64,000 nucleotides of DNA from Methylobacterium planeticum (GTDB lineage Bacteria; Pseudomonadota; Alphaproteobacteria; Rhizobiales; Beijerinckiaceae): contig NZ_VZZJ01000001.1 in assembly GCF_008806345.1 (NCBI RefSeq), forward strand, positions 186,001 to 250,000, given 5' to 3'. Positions 1-8,635 of this stretch are shown one piece after another. Each line of letters opens with the position of its first letter. The stretch's first letter is position 1. The translations under genes were made by a program, and so were the position numbers. Under the pieces are notes generated by a model. That model ran no database searches. It saw only the letters and a program-made list of their open reading frames with translations, and was not told the DNA's origin.

Positions 1-1
1 C

Positions 2-739
2 CAGCCGCACCACTCGGCCTCGATGGCGGCGCTGGTCGGCGGCGGCGTCAACGCCCGGCCCGGGGAGGTTTCCCTGGCGCACGGGGGCGTGCTGTTCCTC
101 GACGAGCTGCCGGAGTTCAACCCGCAGACCCTCGATTCCCTGCGCCAGCCGATGGAGACCGGCTCGGTGATGATCGCGCGGGCGAATCACCGGGTCACCT
201 ACCCGGCGCGCTTCCAGCTCGTCGCCGCGATGAACCCGTGCCGCTGCGGCCAGGCCCTGGAGCCGGGCTACGCCTGCCGGCGGGGCCCGAACGAGCGCTG
301 CATGGCCCAGTACGGCGCCCGCATCTCCGGGCCGCTCCTCGACCGGATCGACCTGCGCATCGAGGTCGCGGCGGTCACGGCGGCCGACCTGATCCTGCCG
401 CCGCCCTCGGAGGGCTCGGCGCAGGCCGCGCTCCGCGTCGGCGTCGCCCGCGCGTTGCAGACGGCGCGCTACACCGCCCGCGGCCTGCCCGACGCCACCA
501 CCAACGCGACCTGCCCGGCCCCGGTGATCGAGGCCGTGGCCGCCCCGGATGCCGAGGGCGCCGCGCTGATCCGGCAGGCCGCCGAGAGCATGCGGCTGTC
601 GGCCCGGGGCTTCCACCGGACTCTGCGGGTCGCCCGGACCCTGGCCGACCTCGACGGCGAGGCGGAGGTCCGGCGCATCCATCTCGCCGAGGCCCTGTCC
701 TACCGGGCCCGCGGCGAGAGGGCCGCCGCCGCGGCCTGA
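2..739 (+). CDS. comM: YifB/ComM family Mg-chelatase-like AAA ATPase (5' truncated)
   Basis: This is the C-terminal part (245 residues) of a ComM/YifB ATPase; the frame is open to the left edge, so the gene starts outside the window. The visible part opens with the PHHSASMAALVGGG segment typical of the family. It then shows a Walker B-like LFLDELPEF, the MNPCRCG signature and the R-finger region near GPLLDRIDLRIEV. The C-terminal Mg-chelatase helical domain (SMRLSARGFHRTLRVARTLADLDG region) closes it. In other bacteria ComM is a hexameric helicase that aids branch migration during integration of transforming DNA. Full-length members are about 510 residues. The next gene is convergent, 21 bases away. 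Confidence 0.95.
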   Translation, partial: QPHHSASMAALVGGGVNARPGEVSLAHGGVLFLDELPEFNPQTLDSLRQPMETGSVMIARANHRVTYPARFQLVAAMNPCRCGQALEPGYACRRGPNERCMAQYGARISGPLLDRIDLRIEVAAVTAADLILPPPSEGSAQAALRVGVARALQTARYTARGLPDATTNATCPAPVIEAVAAPDAEGAALIRQAAESMRLSARGFHRTLRVARTLADLDGEAEVRRIHLAEALSYRARGERAAAAA

Positions 740-760
740 GGGCGCGCGGGCCGCAAGGCC

Positions 761-1483
761 CTAGGCGTCGAGTTCCGGATAGCGGCGGAAGATGCCCTGC
801 TGGTTGAAGGGGATCCGGCGCGGGCTCGCGAGGTAGGCGGCGAGGCGGGGACGCTCGGGAATGGCCCCGTGCAGGGAAGCGACCTTCGGGCTCGCGGCGA
901 GCGCGGCCGCGGCGGCCTTCGGGAAGGCGTAGAGGAGGCCGTCCACGAGCTGGAACAGGGAGAGGTCGGCGTAGGTCACGCGGTCGCCCACGAGGTGCCG
1001 GCCGTCGTTCCGGTCGAGGATGTGCTCGAACCACGCCAGGAATTCGGGGATGCGGTCGCGGCGGAAGGCCTGCGCGCGGCGCGCGGCCTCCGGCTTCTGC
1101 TCCTCGTAGGCGAGGCTCACGGCGATGGGGTGGTGGGTGTCGTGCGCCTCCGCCACCACGTCCGCGATCGTGAGCTGGATCTGGTGCGTCCAGATCCGGT
1201 CGGCCTCCGCGTCGCCGACGAGGCCCAGGCGCGGTCCGAGATAGAGCAGGATCGCGGCCGTCTGGCCGACCAGGGTGTCGCCGTCCCGCAGGACCGGGGG
1301 CGCGAAGGCGGGGCGAGGGATCGACGGATCCTCGAGGAAGCGCGTCAGCGCGCCGATCCCCTGGCCGTCGGCCTCGGACCCGCGCGCGACGTCGACGTAG
1401 TCGGCGCCCGCATCCTCGAGGGCGAGGCGCACGAACTCGCCGCGTCCCTGCAGCATCGGCCAGTAATGGAGTTCATAGGCCAT
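761..1483 (-). CDS. Glutathione S-transferase family protein
   Basis: A 240-residue cytosolic GST. The N-terminal thioredoxin-like domain begins MAYELHYWPMLQGRGEF, with a tyrosine and the YWPMxGRGE context typical of sigma/alpha-like GSTs. The cis-Pro region and the LVGQTAAILLYLG motif (glutathione gamma-glutamyl binding) lie around residues 65-85. A helical C-terminal domain with VGDRVTYADLSLFQLVDGL follows. The frame is open for another 105 codons upstream, but that part has no GST character, so I place the start at the ATG ending at 1483. It probably conjugates or reduces electrophiles with glutathione; the substrate is unknown. It is convergent with comM. Confidence 0.9.
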   Translation of the reverse strand: MAYELHYWPMLQGRGEFVRLALEDAGADYVDVARGSEADGQGIGALTRFLEDPSIPRPAFAPPVLRDGDTLVGQTAAILLYLGPRLGLVGDAEADRIWTHQIQLTIADVVAEAHDTHHPIAVSLAYEEQKPEAARRAQAFRRDRIPEFLAWFEHILDRNDGRHLVGDRVTYADLSLFQLVDGLLYAFPKAAAAALAASPKVASLHGAIPERPRLAAYLASPRRIPFNQQGIFRRYPELDA

Positions 1484-1541
1484 CGCGCGCTCCCGTCCCT
1501 CTCGGGGGTCAAGAGCGAAGCGGCCGCGATGGTTGCGGGGC

Positions 1542-1967
1542 CTATTGCTCGGCGGGGGCTTCGTCGGAGACCTTCTCGGGCGCCGGCTCGGCGCTCGCCA
1601 CCGCCTTGCGCTCCAGGAGCGGCTGCAGGCGGGCGGAGAGCTCGCGGTCGAGATGCTTGGCGTAGGCGCCCTTGAAGTAGCGCGTGCCCATTCCGGGACC
1701 GTGGATGCGGTCGTAGGCCTGCACCATCGCGTCCACCTCGGGGCGGCAGAGGAAGCCGATGACCCCGGCGGCCTCGTACCAGCGGCCGGCGCGGGCATGA
1801 TTCATGGCGGCGGGGTTCGCCATCACGGTGTCGGCGAAGCAGTCGGTCGCAGCCTGCTGCAGGGGCGTCAGGACGGTGCCCGCCGCCGGCTGGGCCGGGC
1901 CGCCGGGGCGCGCCTCGGCGGTGGAGGCGAGGGCGGCGGCAAGGATGCCGAGAAACAGGGCCTTCAT
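1542..1967 (-). CDS. Small exported protein of unknown function
   Basis: A 141-residue protein with a clean N-terminal signal peptide (MKALFLGILAAALASTAEA, cleavage expected after AEA near residue 19). The mature part is mostly helical, with two cysteines (around residues 43 and 74) that could form one disulfide in the periplasm, and a charged Ala/Pro/Glu-rich tail. I do not recognise a named domain. It lies 58 bases upstream of the GST gene on the same strand and may share its transcript. Coding status is supported by the signal peptide, typical composition and absence of a better frame. Confidence 0.75.
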   Translation of the reverse strand: MKALFLGILAAALASTAEARPGGPAQPAAGTVLTPLQQAATDCFADTVMANPAAMNHARAGRWYEAAGVIGFLCRPEVDAMVQAYDRIHGPGMGTRYFKGAYAKHLDRELSARLQPLLERKAVASAEPAPEKVSDEAPAEQ

Positions 1968-2178
1968 CGGGGAAGCCTCGAACGGAACCGGACGAGGTCA
2001 AGTATTTCCCGAAGATTGCGACTGGAACAGGGCTTACCCCGGCCAAAACCGGGGCATCGGCGCTTTGTCCGGCCCTGTCGCCGGCCGGGCACAGGTGGCG
2101 ACGTGCCGGCGCCGGGCTCGAGCCGCCGCTTGACCGCCGCGCGCTCCGCCGCGGCCGGGGGAGCCCGGACCCGGCCGC
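1968..2178. other. Intergenic region with a short hairpin
   Basis: No convincing gene is present. A 6-bp hairpin (CCCCGG, six-base loop, CCGGGG) lies at 2037-2054 between two minus-strand genes. It could act as a weak terminator for the upstream gene at 2179-2565, but no T-run follows it on that strand. Confidence 0.3.
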
Positions 2179-2565
2179 CTAGCCCCTGCGCTCGGCGTTC
2201 CACTGGCCGCGGCAGCTGATGCCGCCATTCGTCGTCCAGGTGCCGTTGCCGTAGCCCTGCCGGCCGAGGCGGCCGACCACGTTCGCGCTGTCGGAGCCCC
2301 GCGCGATGGTGGCGCGCACGGCGCCGTTCGTGGCGACGCGGCCCGTGATGGTGAAGTCGGAGCCCGGATAGCGGGCCTCGCCCTTCTGGATCAGGACCCC
2401 GTAGCGGTAGGCCCGGTCGCAGGGGCCGTCGGTGGTGATGACCTCGATGCTCCAGGTGCCGTCGTAGCTGTTCGGCACCTGGACCTTCCTGCGGGCAGCC
2501 TCGGCGGGATCGAGGCCGGAGGCCGCGAGGGTGAGGGTGGCCGCGGCCAGGATCGCTGCTCTCAT
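2179..2565 (-). CDS. Small exported protein, possible cell-surface or stress protein
   Basis: A 128-residue protein with a signal peptide (MRAAILAAATLTLAASGLDPAEA). The mature domain contains the motifs NSYDGTWSIEV, GPCDRAYRYGV, GRLGRQGYGNGTW and SCRGQWNAER, with two cysteines probably paired. Alternating hydrophobic strands suggest a small beta-sandwich or barrel. Proteins of this look are common as uncharacterised secreted proteins in Methylobacterium and relatives; this is memory, not a search. An alternative ATG four codons upstream (ending at 2577) would add MRDI; the downstream start gives a cleaner signal peptide. Confidence 0.75.
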   Translation of the reverse strand: MRAAILAAATLTLAASGLDPAEAARRKVQVPNSYDGTWSIEVITTDGPCDRAYRYGVLIQKGEARYPGSDFTITGRVATNGAVRATIARGSDSANVVGRLGRQGYGNGTWTTNGGISCRGQWNAERRG

Positions 2566-2650
2566 GATATCCCGCATCTCGAAGCTTGGTCGTGCCGGAA
2601 ACTCCTGAGCTTCCGATCGGTTGCCCCCGGGGGGCCGGGGCAGGGTCGCG

Positions 2651-2734
2651 CGGGCGGTCCCCGGCGGGCGGTCCCCGGCGGGCGGTCCCCGGCGAGCGGT
2701 CCCCGGCGAGCGATCCCCGGCGAGCGATCCCCGG
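2651..2734. repeat. Six tandem copies of a 14-bp repeat
   Basis: The unit CGGGCGGTCCCCGG repeats without gaps at 2651, 2665, 2679, 2693, 2707 and 2721. Copies 1-3 are identical, copy 4 changes GGG to GAG, and copies 5-6 also change GGT to GAT. The stepwise gradient of variants is what local slippage and duplication would leave. The array sits in the 3' flank of mutA. Confidence 0.95.
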
Positions 2735-2748
2735 ACGGCCTCGCCTCG

Positions 2749-2808
2749 GGCCTTGCCCGTCGTCCTCAGGCCTTGCCCGTCGTCCTCAGGCCTTGCCCGT
2801 CGTCCTCA
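2749..2808. repeat. Three tandem copies of a 20-bp repeat spanning the mutA stop codon
   Basis: The unit GGCCTTGCCCGTCGTCCTCA occurs three times exactly (2749, 2769, 2789). The last three bases of the third copy are the complement of the mutA TGA stop (2806-2808). Confidence 0.95.
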
Positions 2809-4674
2809 GACCTTGGCGGCGCGGATGAGGGCGTCCCGCAGCAGGGCCAGAAGATCGCACCCGGCGTGCAGGAAGCCGTGGACGCCCGCGGCCTTGAGGG
2901 GCTCGGCGAGGTCGGTCGGCTTGCCCGCGAGGTAGATCGTGCCGGCGCCGGCTCCTGCGAGCGCCTCGGCGGCGGCGACCGCCTGGGCCTCGTAGATCGC
3001 GTCGGACGAGCAGAGGCAGGCGAGGGCGGCGCCGGAGGCCGCGAAGGCCTCGGCCAGCGCCTTCGGGTCGGCGAAGCCGTCGTTTCCCGGCGCCTCGATG
3101 CCGCCCGCCGCGAACGCGTTCGCCGCGAAGGCGGCCCGCGCGTTGAAGGCCGGCACCGGCCCGAGATTGGCGAGGAACACGCCCGGGCGCCGGCCGGTGC
3201 GGGCCAGATGCGCGTCGGAGGCGTCGCGCAGTTCCTCGAACGGCTCGGCGAGGCGCTGGCTCGGCAGCGCGTCGCTCGCCACCGCGTTGCCGGCGCCGAA
3301 GCCGGAGAGCGGCGTCGCGGCGAGCGGCGCCAGGTCGAGGACGGTGACGGGCTTCTCGGCCAGGAAGGGAAACTCGGTGGCGCCCGTGAGGGCTTCGCGC
3401 CGGGTCGCGACGTTGCGGGCGCGGGTGGCGCGCATGTCCTCGATGCGCCGCTGCAGCTTGCCGAGACTGAGGCTCGCCACGATGCCGCCCTCGCGCTCGA
3501 TGACCTGGAAGGCCTCCCAGGCGGCCTGGGTCAGTTCCGCGGTCAGGCTCTCGAAGCCGCCCGCACCCGCGGCCGGGTCCGCCACCTTGGCGAGGCTCGA
3601 TTCCTCGATCAGCACGATCTGGCTGTTGCGGGCGACGCGCCGCGCGAAGGCGTCGGGCAGGCCGAGGGCCTGGGTGTAGGGCAGGGCGACCACCGAATCG
3701 GCGCCCCCGAGGCCGGCCGAGCCCGCCGCCATCGTGGCGCGCAGGATGTTCACGAAGGGATCGCGGCGGGTCATGGTCCGCCACGCGGTCTCGGCATGGA
3801 GCCGGAGCGGCTTCGGGTCGAGGCCGCAGGCCGCCTCGACCCGGGCCCAGAGCCGGCGCATGGCGCGGAACTTCGCGATGGTCAGGAACTCGTCGGAATC
3901 GGCGACGAGCAGGATGCCGATGGCGTCGCGCGCCCGGGCGAGGTCGTGCCCGCCGGCCTCGAGGGCGCGCAGATACGCGACCGCGGTGGCGAGGACGGCG
4001 GCGAGTTCCGCCGCCTCGCTGGCGCCGGCCCCGTGATAGGGCCGCCCGTCCGCCAGAAGGGCCCGGCCCGCGAAGCCGGCGGCGTCGAACTCCGACAGGG
4101 TCGCGGAGAGCTTCGGGGTGATCTCGCCCCAGACCGCGCCGAGGCTCCCGGTCGCCGCGAGCGTGCCGACCGGGTCGATGCCGAGGTCGATGTCGAGGTC
4201 GGCGAAGCTGTCGCCGCGGCGCTCGACCAGGGCCTTGAGCAGGGCGGCGGCCTCGAGGCCCTGCCCGCCGGCATCGAGGCGCAGGGCGATCAGGGGCAGC
4301 ATCACGCCCGCGAGGGTCGCGTCGAGCGCCTCGACGGTCCTGGCCGTGAGCCCGTAGCCGCGGGACGCCGGGGCCCCGGCGAAGACCAGGGCGAGGGCGT
4401 CCGCGCCGCCCTCGAGGTCGGCCAGCGCGAGGGCGTTGGCGGCGGCGGCCTCCGGATGGTCGACGCGCTGGGCGATGCGCCAGGGGCCGGGGGCGCGCAT
4501 CGGCTGCGCCACGGGCTCGGCCGCCTCGTAGAGCGGCTCGATCCGGATGCCGTCCGCGGTCCTGGAGACGAGGCGCTTCTCGAAATCGGCGCCCTTCAGG
4601 ACGCCGTCGACGAGGCCGAGCCAGCGCTCGCGCGTGGCGGGCTCGAAGAGGTCGGCGAGCGGTCTGTCTTCCAT
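2806..4674 (-). CDS. mutA: Methylmalonyl-CoA mutase, small (beta) subunit
   Basis: A 622-residue protein matching the small, non-catalytic subunit of heterodimeric methylmalonyl-CoA mutase. The TIM-barrel-like N-terminal region (motifs RDPFVNILRATMAAGSAGLGGADSV and ARNSQIVLIEESSLAKVADPAAGAGGFE) is followed by a flavodoxin-like domain. That domain lacks the DxHxxG cobalamin-binding motif, as expected for this subunit. The partner subunit interconverts succinyl-CoA and methylmalonyl-CoA, a step of propionate metabolism and of the ethylmalonyl-CoA pathway. No mutB is in the window, so the two subunits are unlinked here. The start is the ATG at 4674 (MEDRPLADLFEP); the 47 codons open upstream look non-coding. 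Confidence 0.93.
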   Translation of the reverse strand: MEDRPLADLFEPATRERWLGLVDGVLKGADFEKRLVSRTADGIRIEPLYEAAEPVAQPMRAPGPWRIAQRVDHPEAAAANALALADLEGGADALALVFAGAPASRGYGLTARTVEALDATLAGVMLPLIALRLDAGGQGLEAAALLKALVERRGDSFADLDIDLGIDPVGTLAATGSLGAVWGEITPKLSATLSEFDAAGFAGRALLADGRPYHGAGASEAAELAAVLATAVAYLRALEAGGHDLARARDAIGILLVADSDEFLTIAKFRAMRRLWARVEAACGLDPKPLRLHAETAWRTMTRRDPFVNILRATMAAGSAGLGGADSVVALPYTQALGLPDAFARRVARNSQIVLIEESSLAKVADPAAGAGGFESLTAELTQAAWEAFQVIEREGGIVASLSLGKLQRRIEDMRATRARNVATRREALTGATEFPFLAEKPVTVLDLAPLAATPLSGFGAGNAVASDALPSQRLAEPFEELRDASDAHLARTGRRPGVFLANLGPVPAFNARAAFAANAFAAGGIEAPGNDGFADPKALAEAFAASGAALACLCSSDAIYEAQAVAAAEALAGAGAGTIYLAGKPTDLAEPLKAAGVHGFLHAGCDLLALLRDALIRAAKV

Positions 4675-4833
4675 CGTGCGGGCCTTCGTTCGGGCAGTCC
4701 TCGGGCGATGCCCCGGGAGCGGCCCCGGGCGGCCTGCCCATCTCGGCGGAAGCCCTGGCACGACGCCGCAGGCGAGGCAATCGCCATGAGGGCGGAGAGG
4801 CCCGCCCGGGTCCACGGCCGATCCGCCGAGGAC

Positions 4834-4866
4834 GATCAGCCGAAGATGATCAGCCGAAGATGATCA
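4834..4866. repeat. 14-bp tandem duplication across the uppP stop codon
   Basis: GATCAGCCGAAGAT occurs at 4834-4847 and 4848-4861, followed by a partial third copy (GATCA). The uppP stop (4850-4852, minus strand) lies inside the second copy. Confidence 0.9.
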
Positions 4867-5656
4867 AACCTGCAAAGCCCAGGGACCCGACGATGATGCG
4901 CCACCACGCGAACAGCCAGAAGCCGTGGCGGGAGACGTAGTCGAGCACGGTCCGCACCACGATCAGCGCCGAGATGAACGCCACCACGAAGCCGATCACG
5001 ATCAGGCCGAGATCGTCCGAGGTGAGGTTCTTGTAATTGTCGAGGAGGTCCTTGGCGAAGGCGCCCGCCATGGTGGGCATCGCGAGGTAGAAGGAGAACT
5101 CGGTGGCCGAGCGCTTGTCGGCGCCCATCAGCATCGCGCCCACGATGGTCGCCCCCGAGCGCGAGACGCCGGGGATCATGGCGAGGCACTGGAAGATGCC
5201 GATCTTGAGGTCCATCGGCAGGGTGAAGTCGTAGACGTCGGTCTTGCGCACCTCGAGCTCGGTGTCGTCGAGGACGAGGAGCACGAGGCCGCCGGCCACG
5301 AGCGTCGCGCACACGATCCAGGGGTTGAACAGGTAGGCCTTGATCACCTTCGAGAAGAGGCCGCCGATGATCGCGGCGGGCAGGAAGGCGATCAGGATGC
5401 CGAGGACGAAGCGGCGGGCCTTGGGGTCGCTCGGCAGCGCGAAGGCGATGCCGAACAGGCGCCGGAAATAGACCGCCAGGATCGCCAGGATGGCGCCGAG
5501 CTGGATCAGGACCTCGAAGGTGTTGTTCGGCGAGTGGAAGCCGATGAAGTGGCCGACGAGGAGCTGGTGGCCCGTGGAGGAGACCGGGATGAACTCGGTG
5601 GCGCCCTCGACCACGGCGAGGACGACCGCCTTCGCGATGCTCATCGCATCCATCAT
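4850..5656 (-). CDS. uppP: Undecaprenyl-diphosphatase
   Basis: A 268-residue polytopic membrane enzyme of the BacA/UppP family. It dephosphorylates undecaprenyl pyrophosphate to recycle the lipid carrier for peptidoglycan and surface polysaccharides. The diagnostic motifs are present: [17 protein letters not shown] near the N-terminus (catalytic Glu and Ser region) and [17 protein letters not shown] (catalytic Arg) in the middle, with about eight hydrophobic segments. The length is normal for the family. Two adjacent ATGs (5656, 5653) can serve as start; the 34 codons open further upstream are unlike the family. Its 3' end carries a tandem duplication. Confidence 0.96.
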   Translation of the reverse strand: MMDAMSIAKAVVLAVVEGATEFIPVSSTGHQLLVGHFIGFHSPNNTFEVLIQLGAILAILAVYFRRLFGIAFALPSDPKARRFVLGILIAFLPAAIIGGLFSKVIKAYLFNPWIVCATLVAGGLVLLVLDDTELEVRKTDVYDFTLPMDLKIGIFQCLAMIPGVSRSGATIVGAMLMGADKRSATEFSFYLAMPTMAGAFAKDLLDNYKNLTSDDLGLIVIGFVVAFISALIVVRTVLDYVSRHGFWLFAWWRIIVGSLGFAGLIIFG

Positions 5657-5904
5657 GGAGCCTGCCTCGACACGTGGGTGACGCCAACCGGGGCGGCCGG
5701 GGGCGCGGAGGGACGACACGGCGCGGATGCGCACGCGGCGGCAGGGTTCGCCGATCACGGTTGACGGGCGGTTACCGACACGCGCCCAGCGTGTTAATGA
5801 GGCGGCAACGATCGAGCAATAACTGTAATCCCGCGCTCGGTCCCGCAGGGGGCTCTCGCAAGGCGCGACCCGCCGCTTGATCCTCCCGCCCGCTCACGGC
5901 CTCG

Positions 5905-6597
5905 ATGGCGACGCTTCACCACTCACCCTTCTGCCCGCAATCCCGCTTCATCCGCCTCGTGCTCGCCGAGATGGGCATGGAACCGATCCTCGTGGAGGAA
6001 CGGGCCTGGGAGCGGCGCGACGCGTTCCTGCTGCTCAACCCGGCCGGCGTCACGCCGGTCCTCGTCGAGCAGAGCGGGCTCGCGGTGCCGGGCGCCGGCA
6101 TCATCGCGGAATATCTCGACGAGACCCGCGGCCTCGGCCTCAGCGGCCGCCGCCTGCTGCCCGACATCACCGCGGACCGGGTCGAGGTGCGCCGCCTCCT
6201 CGACTGGTTCCTGGTGAAGTTCGACGCCGAGGTGACGGGCTACCTCGTCACCGAGAAGATCAACAAGCGGTTCATGAATAGTTCCGACGGCGGCGGCCCC
6301 CCGGACATGAACGCGATCCGGGCCGCGCGCATCAACGTGCGCTACCATCTCAAATATATCGGCTACCTGATGGCCCGCCGCCGCTGGATCGCGGGCGACC
6401 ATCTGACCTATGCGGATCTCGCCGCCGCCGCCCATCTCAGCTGCGTGGATTATCTCGGCGACGTGCCCTGGGAGGAGGACGAGATCGCGCGCGACTGGTA
6501 TGCGCGGGTGAAGTCGCGCCCGTCCTTCCGGGCGCTCCTGGCGGACCGGGTGCCGGGCATGGCGCCGGCCGAGCATTACGCGGATCTGGATTTCTGA
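5905..6597 (+). CDS. Glutathione S-transferase family protein
   Basis: A 230-residue GST distinct from the one at 761-1483. The N-terminal thioredoxin fold has HSPFCPQSRFIRLVLAEMG, with Ser and Cys at the usual active-site position. NPAGVTPVLVE carries the cis-Pro, followed by GAGIIAEYLDE. The helical domain shows RRWIAGDHLTYADLAAAAHLSCVDYLGDVPW, resembling the FzlA/GstA-type clade of alphaproteobacteria. FzlA binds FtsZ in Caulobacter; whether this protein does is unknown. It leads an operon with queG and an SDR gene: queG coding potential begins at its stop codon. Confidence 0.9.
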   Translation: MATLHHSPFCPQSRFIRLVLAEMGMEPILVEERAWERRDAFLLLNPAGVTPVLVEQSGLAVPGAGIIAEYLDETRGLGLSGRRLLPDITADRVEVRRLLDWFLVKFDAEVTGYLVTEKINKRFMNSSDGGGPPDMNAIRAARINVRYHLKYIGYLMARRRWIAGDHLTYADLAAAAHLSCVDYLGDVPWEEDEIARDWYARVKSRPSFRALLADRVPGMAPAEHYADLDF

Positions 6598-6677
6598 AAC
6601 GCACGATCTACCAAGGGCTTGAGCTGCGCAGCCTGGTCGAGGCCCGGGCGCGCCGCCTCGGCTTCGACGCCCTCCGG

Positions 6678-7769
6678 GTGACCCGTCCCGAGGCCGTCCC
6701 GAGCCTGCCGAACCGCCTCTCGGCCTGGCTCGCGGCGGGCGCGCAGGGCGAGATGGCCTGGATGGGCGAGCGCGCGGACCAGCGCGCCGACCCGAAGACC
6801 CTCTGGCCCGAGGTCCGCAGCGTGATCATGCTCGGCATGAATTACGGGCCGGAGGCCAACCCCCTCGCACTCCTCGCCGAACGCCGGCGCGGCGTCATCG
6901 CGGCCTACGCCCAGCGCCGCGACTACCACGAGGTCATCAAGGGCAAGCTGAAGGAGCTCGGCGGCTACCTCTCCGCCAAGGGCGACGTGCGCGTGAAGGT
7001 GTTCGTCGACACCGCCCCGGTGATGGAGAAGCCGCTCGCCGAGGCGGCCGGCCTCGGCTGGCAGGGCAAGCACACCGTCCTGATCTCCCGCACGCTGGGG
7101 AACTGGCTCCTGCTCGGGGCGATCTACACCTCGGCCGACCTCCAGCCCGATCGTCCCGAGGCGGATCATTGCGGCTCCTGCCGCCGCTGCCTCGACATCT
7201 GCCCGACGGACGCCTTCCCGGCGCCCTACCAGCTCGATGCGCGCCGCTGCATCTCCTACCTGACGATCGAGCATGCGGGGCCGATTCCGCCGGAGTTCCG
7301 GGAGCCGATGGGCAACCGCATCTTCGGCTGCGACGATTGCCTCGCGGTCTGTCCGTGGAACAAGTTCGCCGAGACCGCCCGCGAAGCCCGGCTCGCCGCC
7401 CGCGCTGATCTCGCGGCGCCGCCGCTCGCGGACCTCGCCCGCCTCGACGACGAGGGCTTTCGCGCGCGCTTTGCCGGAACGCCGGTCAAGCGCACCGGCC
7501 GCGACCGATTCGTGCGCAACGTCATGATCGCGATCGGCAACTCGGCCGATCCCGGCCTCGCGCCGGAGGCGGAGCGCGGCCTCGGCGATGCGAGCCCGAC
7601 CGTGCGCGCCATGGCGGTCTGGGCCTGCGGCCGCCTTTCGGGGCCTGCGGCCTGCCGGGACCTTTTCAAGCGCTACGGGCTGGGCGAAACGGAAGCGCAG
7701 GTGCTGGCCGAGTGGGACGCCGTGCTCGGCGCGGGCCGCACCGGCCGAGCGGAGACAGGACGCCCATGA
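6678..7769 (+). CDS. queG: Epoxyqueuosine reductase
   Basis: This is an iron-sulfur, cobalamin-dependent reductase for the last step of queuosine synthesis in tRNA. It shows the QueG core (GMNYGPEANPLALL, VKVFVDTAPVMEKPLAEAAGLGW) and two 4Fe-4S motifs: CGSCRRCLDICPTDA around residues 164-178, and CDDCLAVCPWN later. A C-terminal HEAT-like region follows. The coordinates use the GTG at 6678. Family-like sequence (LVEARARRLGFDALRV) is encoded upstream in frame without any ATG, GTG or TTG, so the true start is probably a CTG at 6594 or 6624; the first would overlap the GST stop. The 3' end overlaps the next gene by ATGA. Confidence 0.93.
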   Translation: MTRPEAVPSLPNRLSAWLAAGAQGEMAWMGERADQRADPKTLWPEVRSVIMLGMNYGPEANPLALLAERRRGVIAAYAQRRDYHEVIKGKLKELGGYLSAKGDVRVKVFVDTAPVMEKPLAEAAGLGWQGKHTVLISRTLGNWLLLGAIYTSADLQPDRPEADHCGSCRRCLDICPTDAFPAPYQLDARRCISYLTIEHAGPIPPEFREPMGNRIFGCDDCLAVCPWNKFAETAREARLAARADLAAPPLADLARLDDEGFRARFAGTPVKRTGRDRFVRNVMIAIGNSADPGLAPEAERGLGDASPTVRAMAVWACGRLSGPAACRDLFKRYGLGETEAQVLAEWDAVLGAGRTGRAETGRP

Positions 7770-8635
7770 ACCTTTTCGTCTTCGGCCTCGGCTTCACGGC
7801 GCGGCGCTTCGTCGAGCGCGAGGCCGGGCGGTTCCAGCGCGTCGCCGGCACGGTGACGGAGCCCGAGAAGGCCCGGGCGCTCGCGGCTGCCTCTCCCCAC
7901 CCGGTCTACGCCTTCGGGCCGGAGGCGGACGATCCCCGCATCGCCGGCGAGCTCGCGGAGGCGGACGCGCTCCTCGTCTCCGCGCCCCCCGGCCGAGACG
8001 GCGACACGGTGCTGGCGCGCTACGACCGGCAGATCCGCGAGAGCCGCATCGGCTGGATCGGCTACCTCTCGACGATCGGGGTCTACGGCGACCAGGGCGG
8101 TGCCTGGATCGACGAGCGCACGGAGGCGGTGCCCCGTAGCGAGCGCTCGCGGAGCCGGCTCGCGGTGGAGCGGGCCTGGCTCGATCTCGGCGCCGAGACC
8201 GGCAAGGCCGTCCAGGTGTTCCGCCTCTCGGGGATCTACGGGCCCGGCCGCAACCCGTTCGTGAAGCTGCGCGAGGGCAAGGCCCAGCGCATCATCAAGC
8301 GGGATCAGGTCTTCAACCGGATCCACGTGGACGACATCGCCGCGACCCTCGCGGCGTCCCTCCACCGGCCGCGCAACGGCGCGATCTACAACGTCACCGA
8401 CGACGAGCCGGCCCCGCCGCAGGTCGTGACCGAGCACGCGGCGGCCCTCGCGGGGCTGCCCCTGCCGCCGGCGGTGGATTTCGAGACGGCCGACCTCACC
8501 CCGATGGCGCGAAGCTTCTACGGCGAGAACAAGCGGGTGCGGAACAGGCTGATCCGCGAGGAACTCGGGGTCGCACTCGCATACCCGACCTACCGCGAGG
8601 GTCTGGCGAGCCTCGTCGACGACGGGCGGCTCTGA
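7766..8635 (+). CDS. SDR-family NAD(P)-dependent epimerase/dehydratase-like protein
   Basis: A 289-residue protein starting with a Rossmann strand and loop (MNLFVFGLGFTARRF; glycine-rich GxGxxA variant). It continues with the atypical extended-SDR pattern of the YeeZ group: STIGVYGDQGGAWIDE, then SRLAVERAWLDLG in place of the usual YxxxK, RLSGIYGPGRNP, and RIHVDDIAATL. These proteins probably bind NAD(P) and act on nucleotide sugars or other carbonyl compounds; the substrate is unknown. The ATG overlaps the queG stop (ATGA), so translation is probably coupled. The following gene is convergent and abuts directly. Confidence 0.88.
   Translation: MNLFVFGLGFTARRFVEREAGRFQRVAGTVTEPEKARALAAASPHPVYAFGPEADDPRIAGELAEADALLVSAPPGRDGDTVLARYDRQIRESRIGWIGYLSTIGVYGDQGGAWIDERTEAVPRSERSRSRLAVERAWLDLGAETGKAVQVFRLSGIYGPGRNPFVKLREGKAQRIIKRDQVFNRIHVDDIAATLAASLHRPRNGAIYNVTDDEPAPPQVVTEHAAALAGLPLPPAVDFETADLTPMARSFYGENKRVRNRLIREELGVALAYPTYREGLASLVDDGRL

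Noticed and set aside
2773..4863. Plus-strand open frame of 696 codons
   Set aside because: It is antisense to mutA, which has strong family motifs.
5674..5880. 68-codon plus-strand ORF between uppP and the GST gene
   Set aside because: Arg/Gly-rich, no ribosome-binding site; lies in a divergent promoter region.
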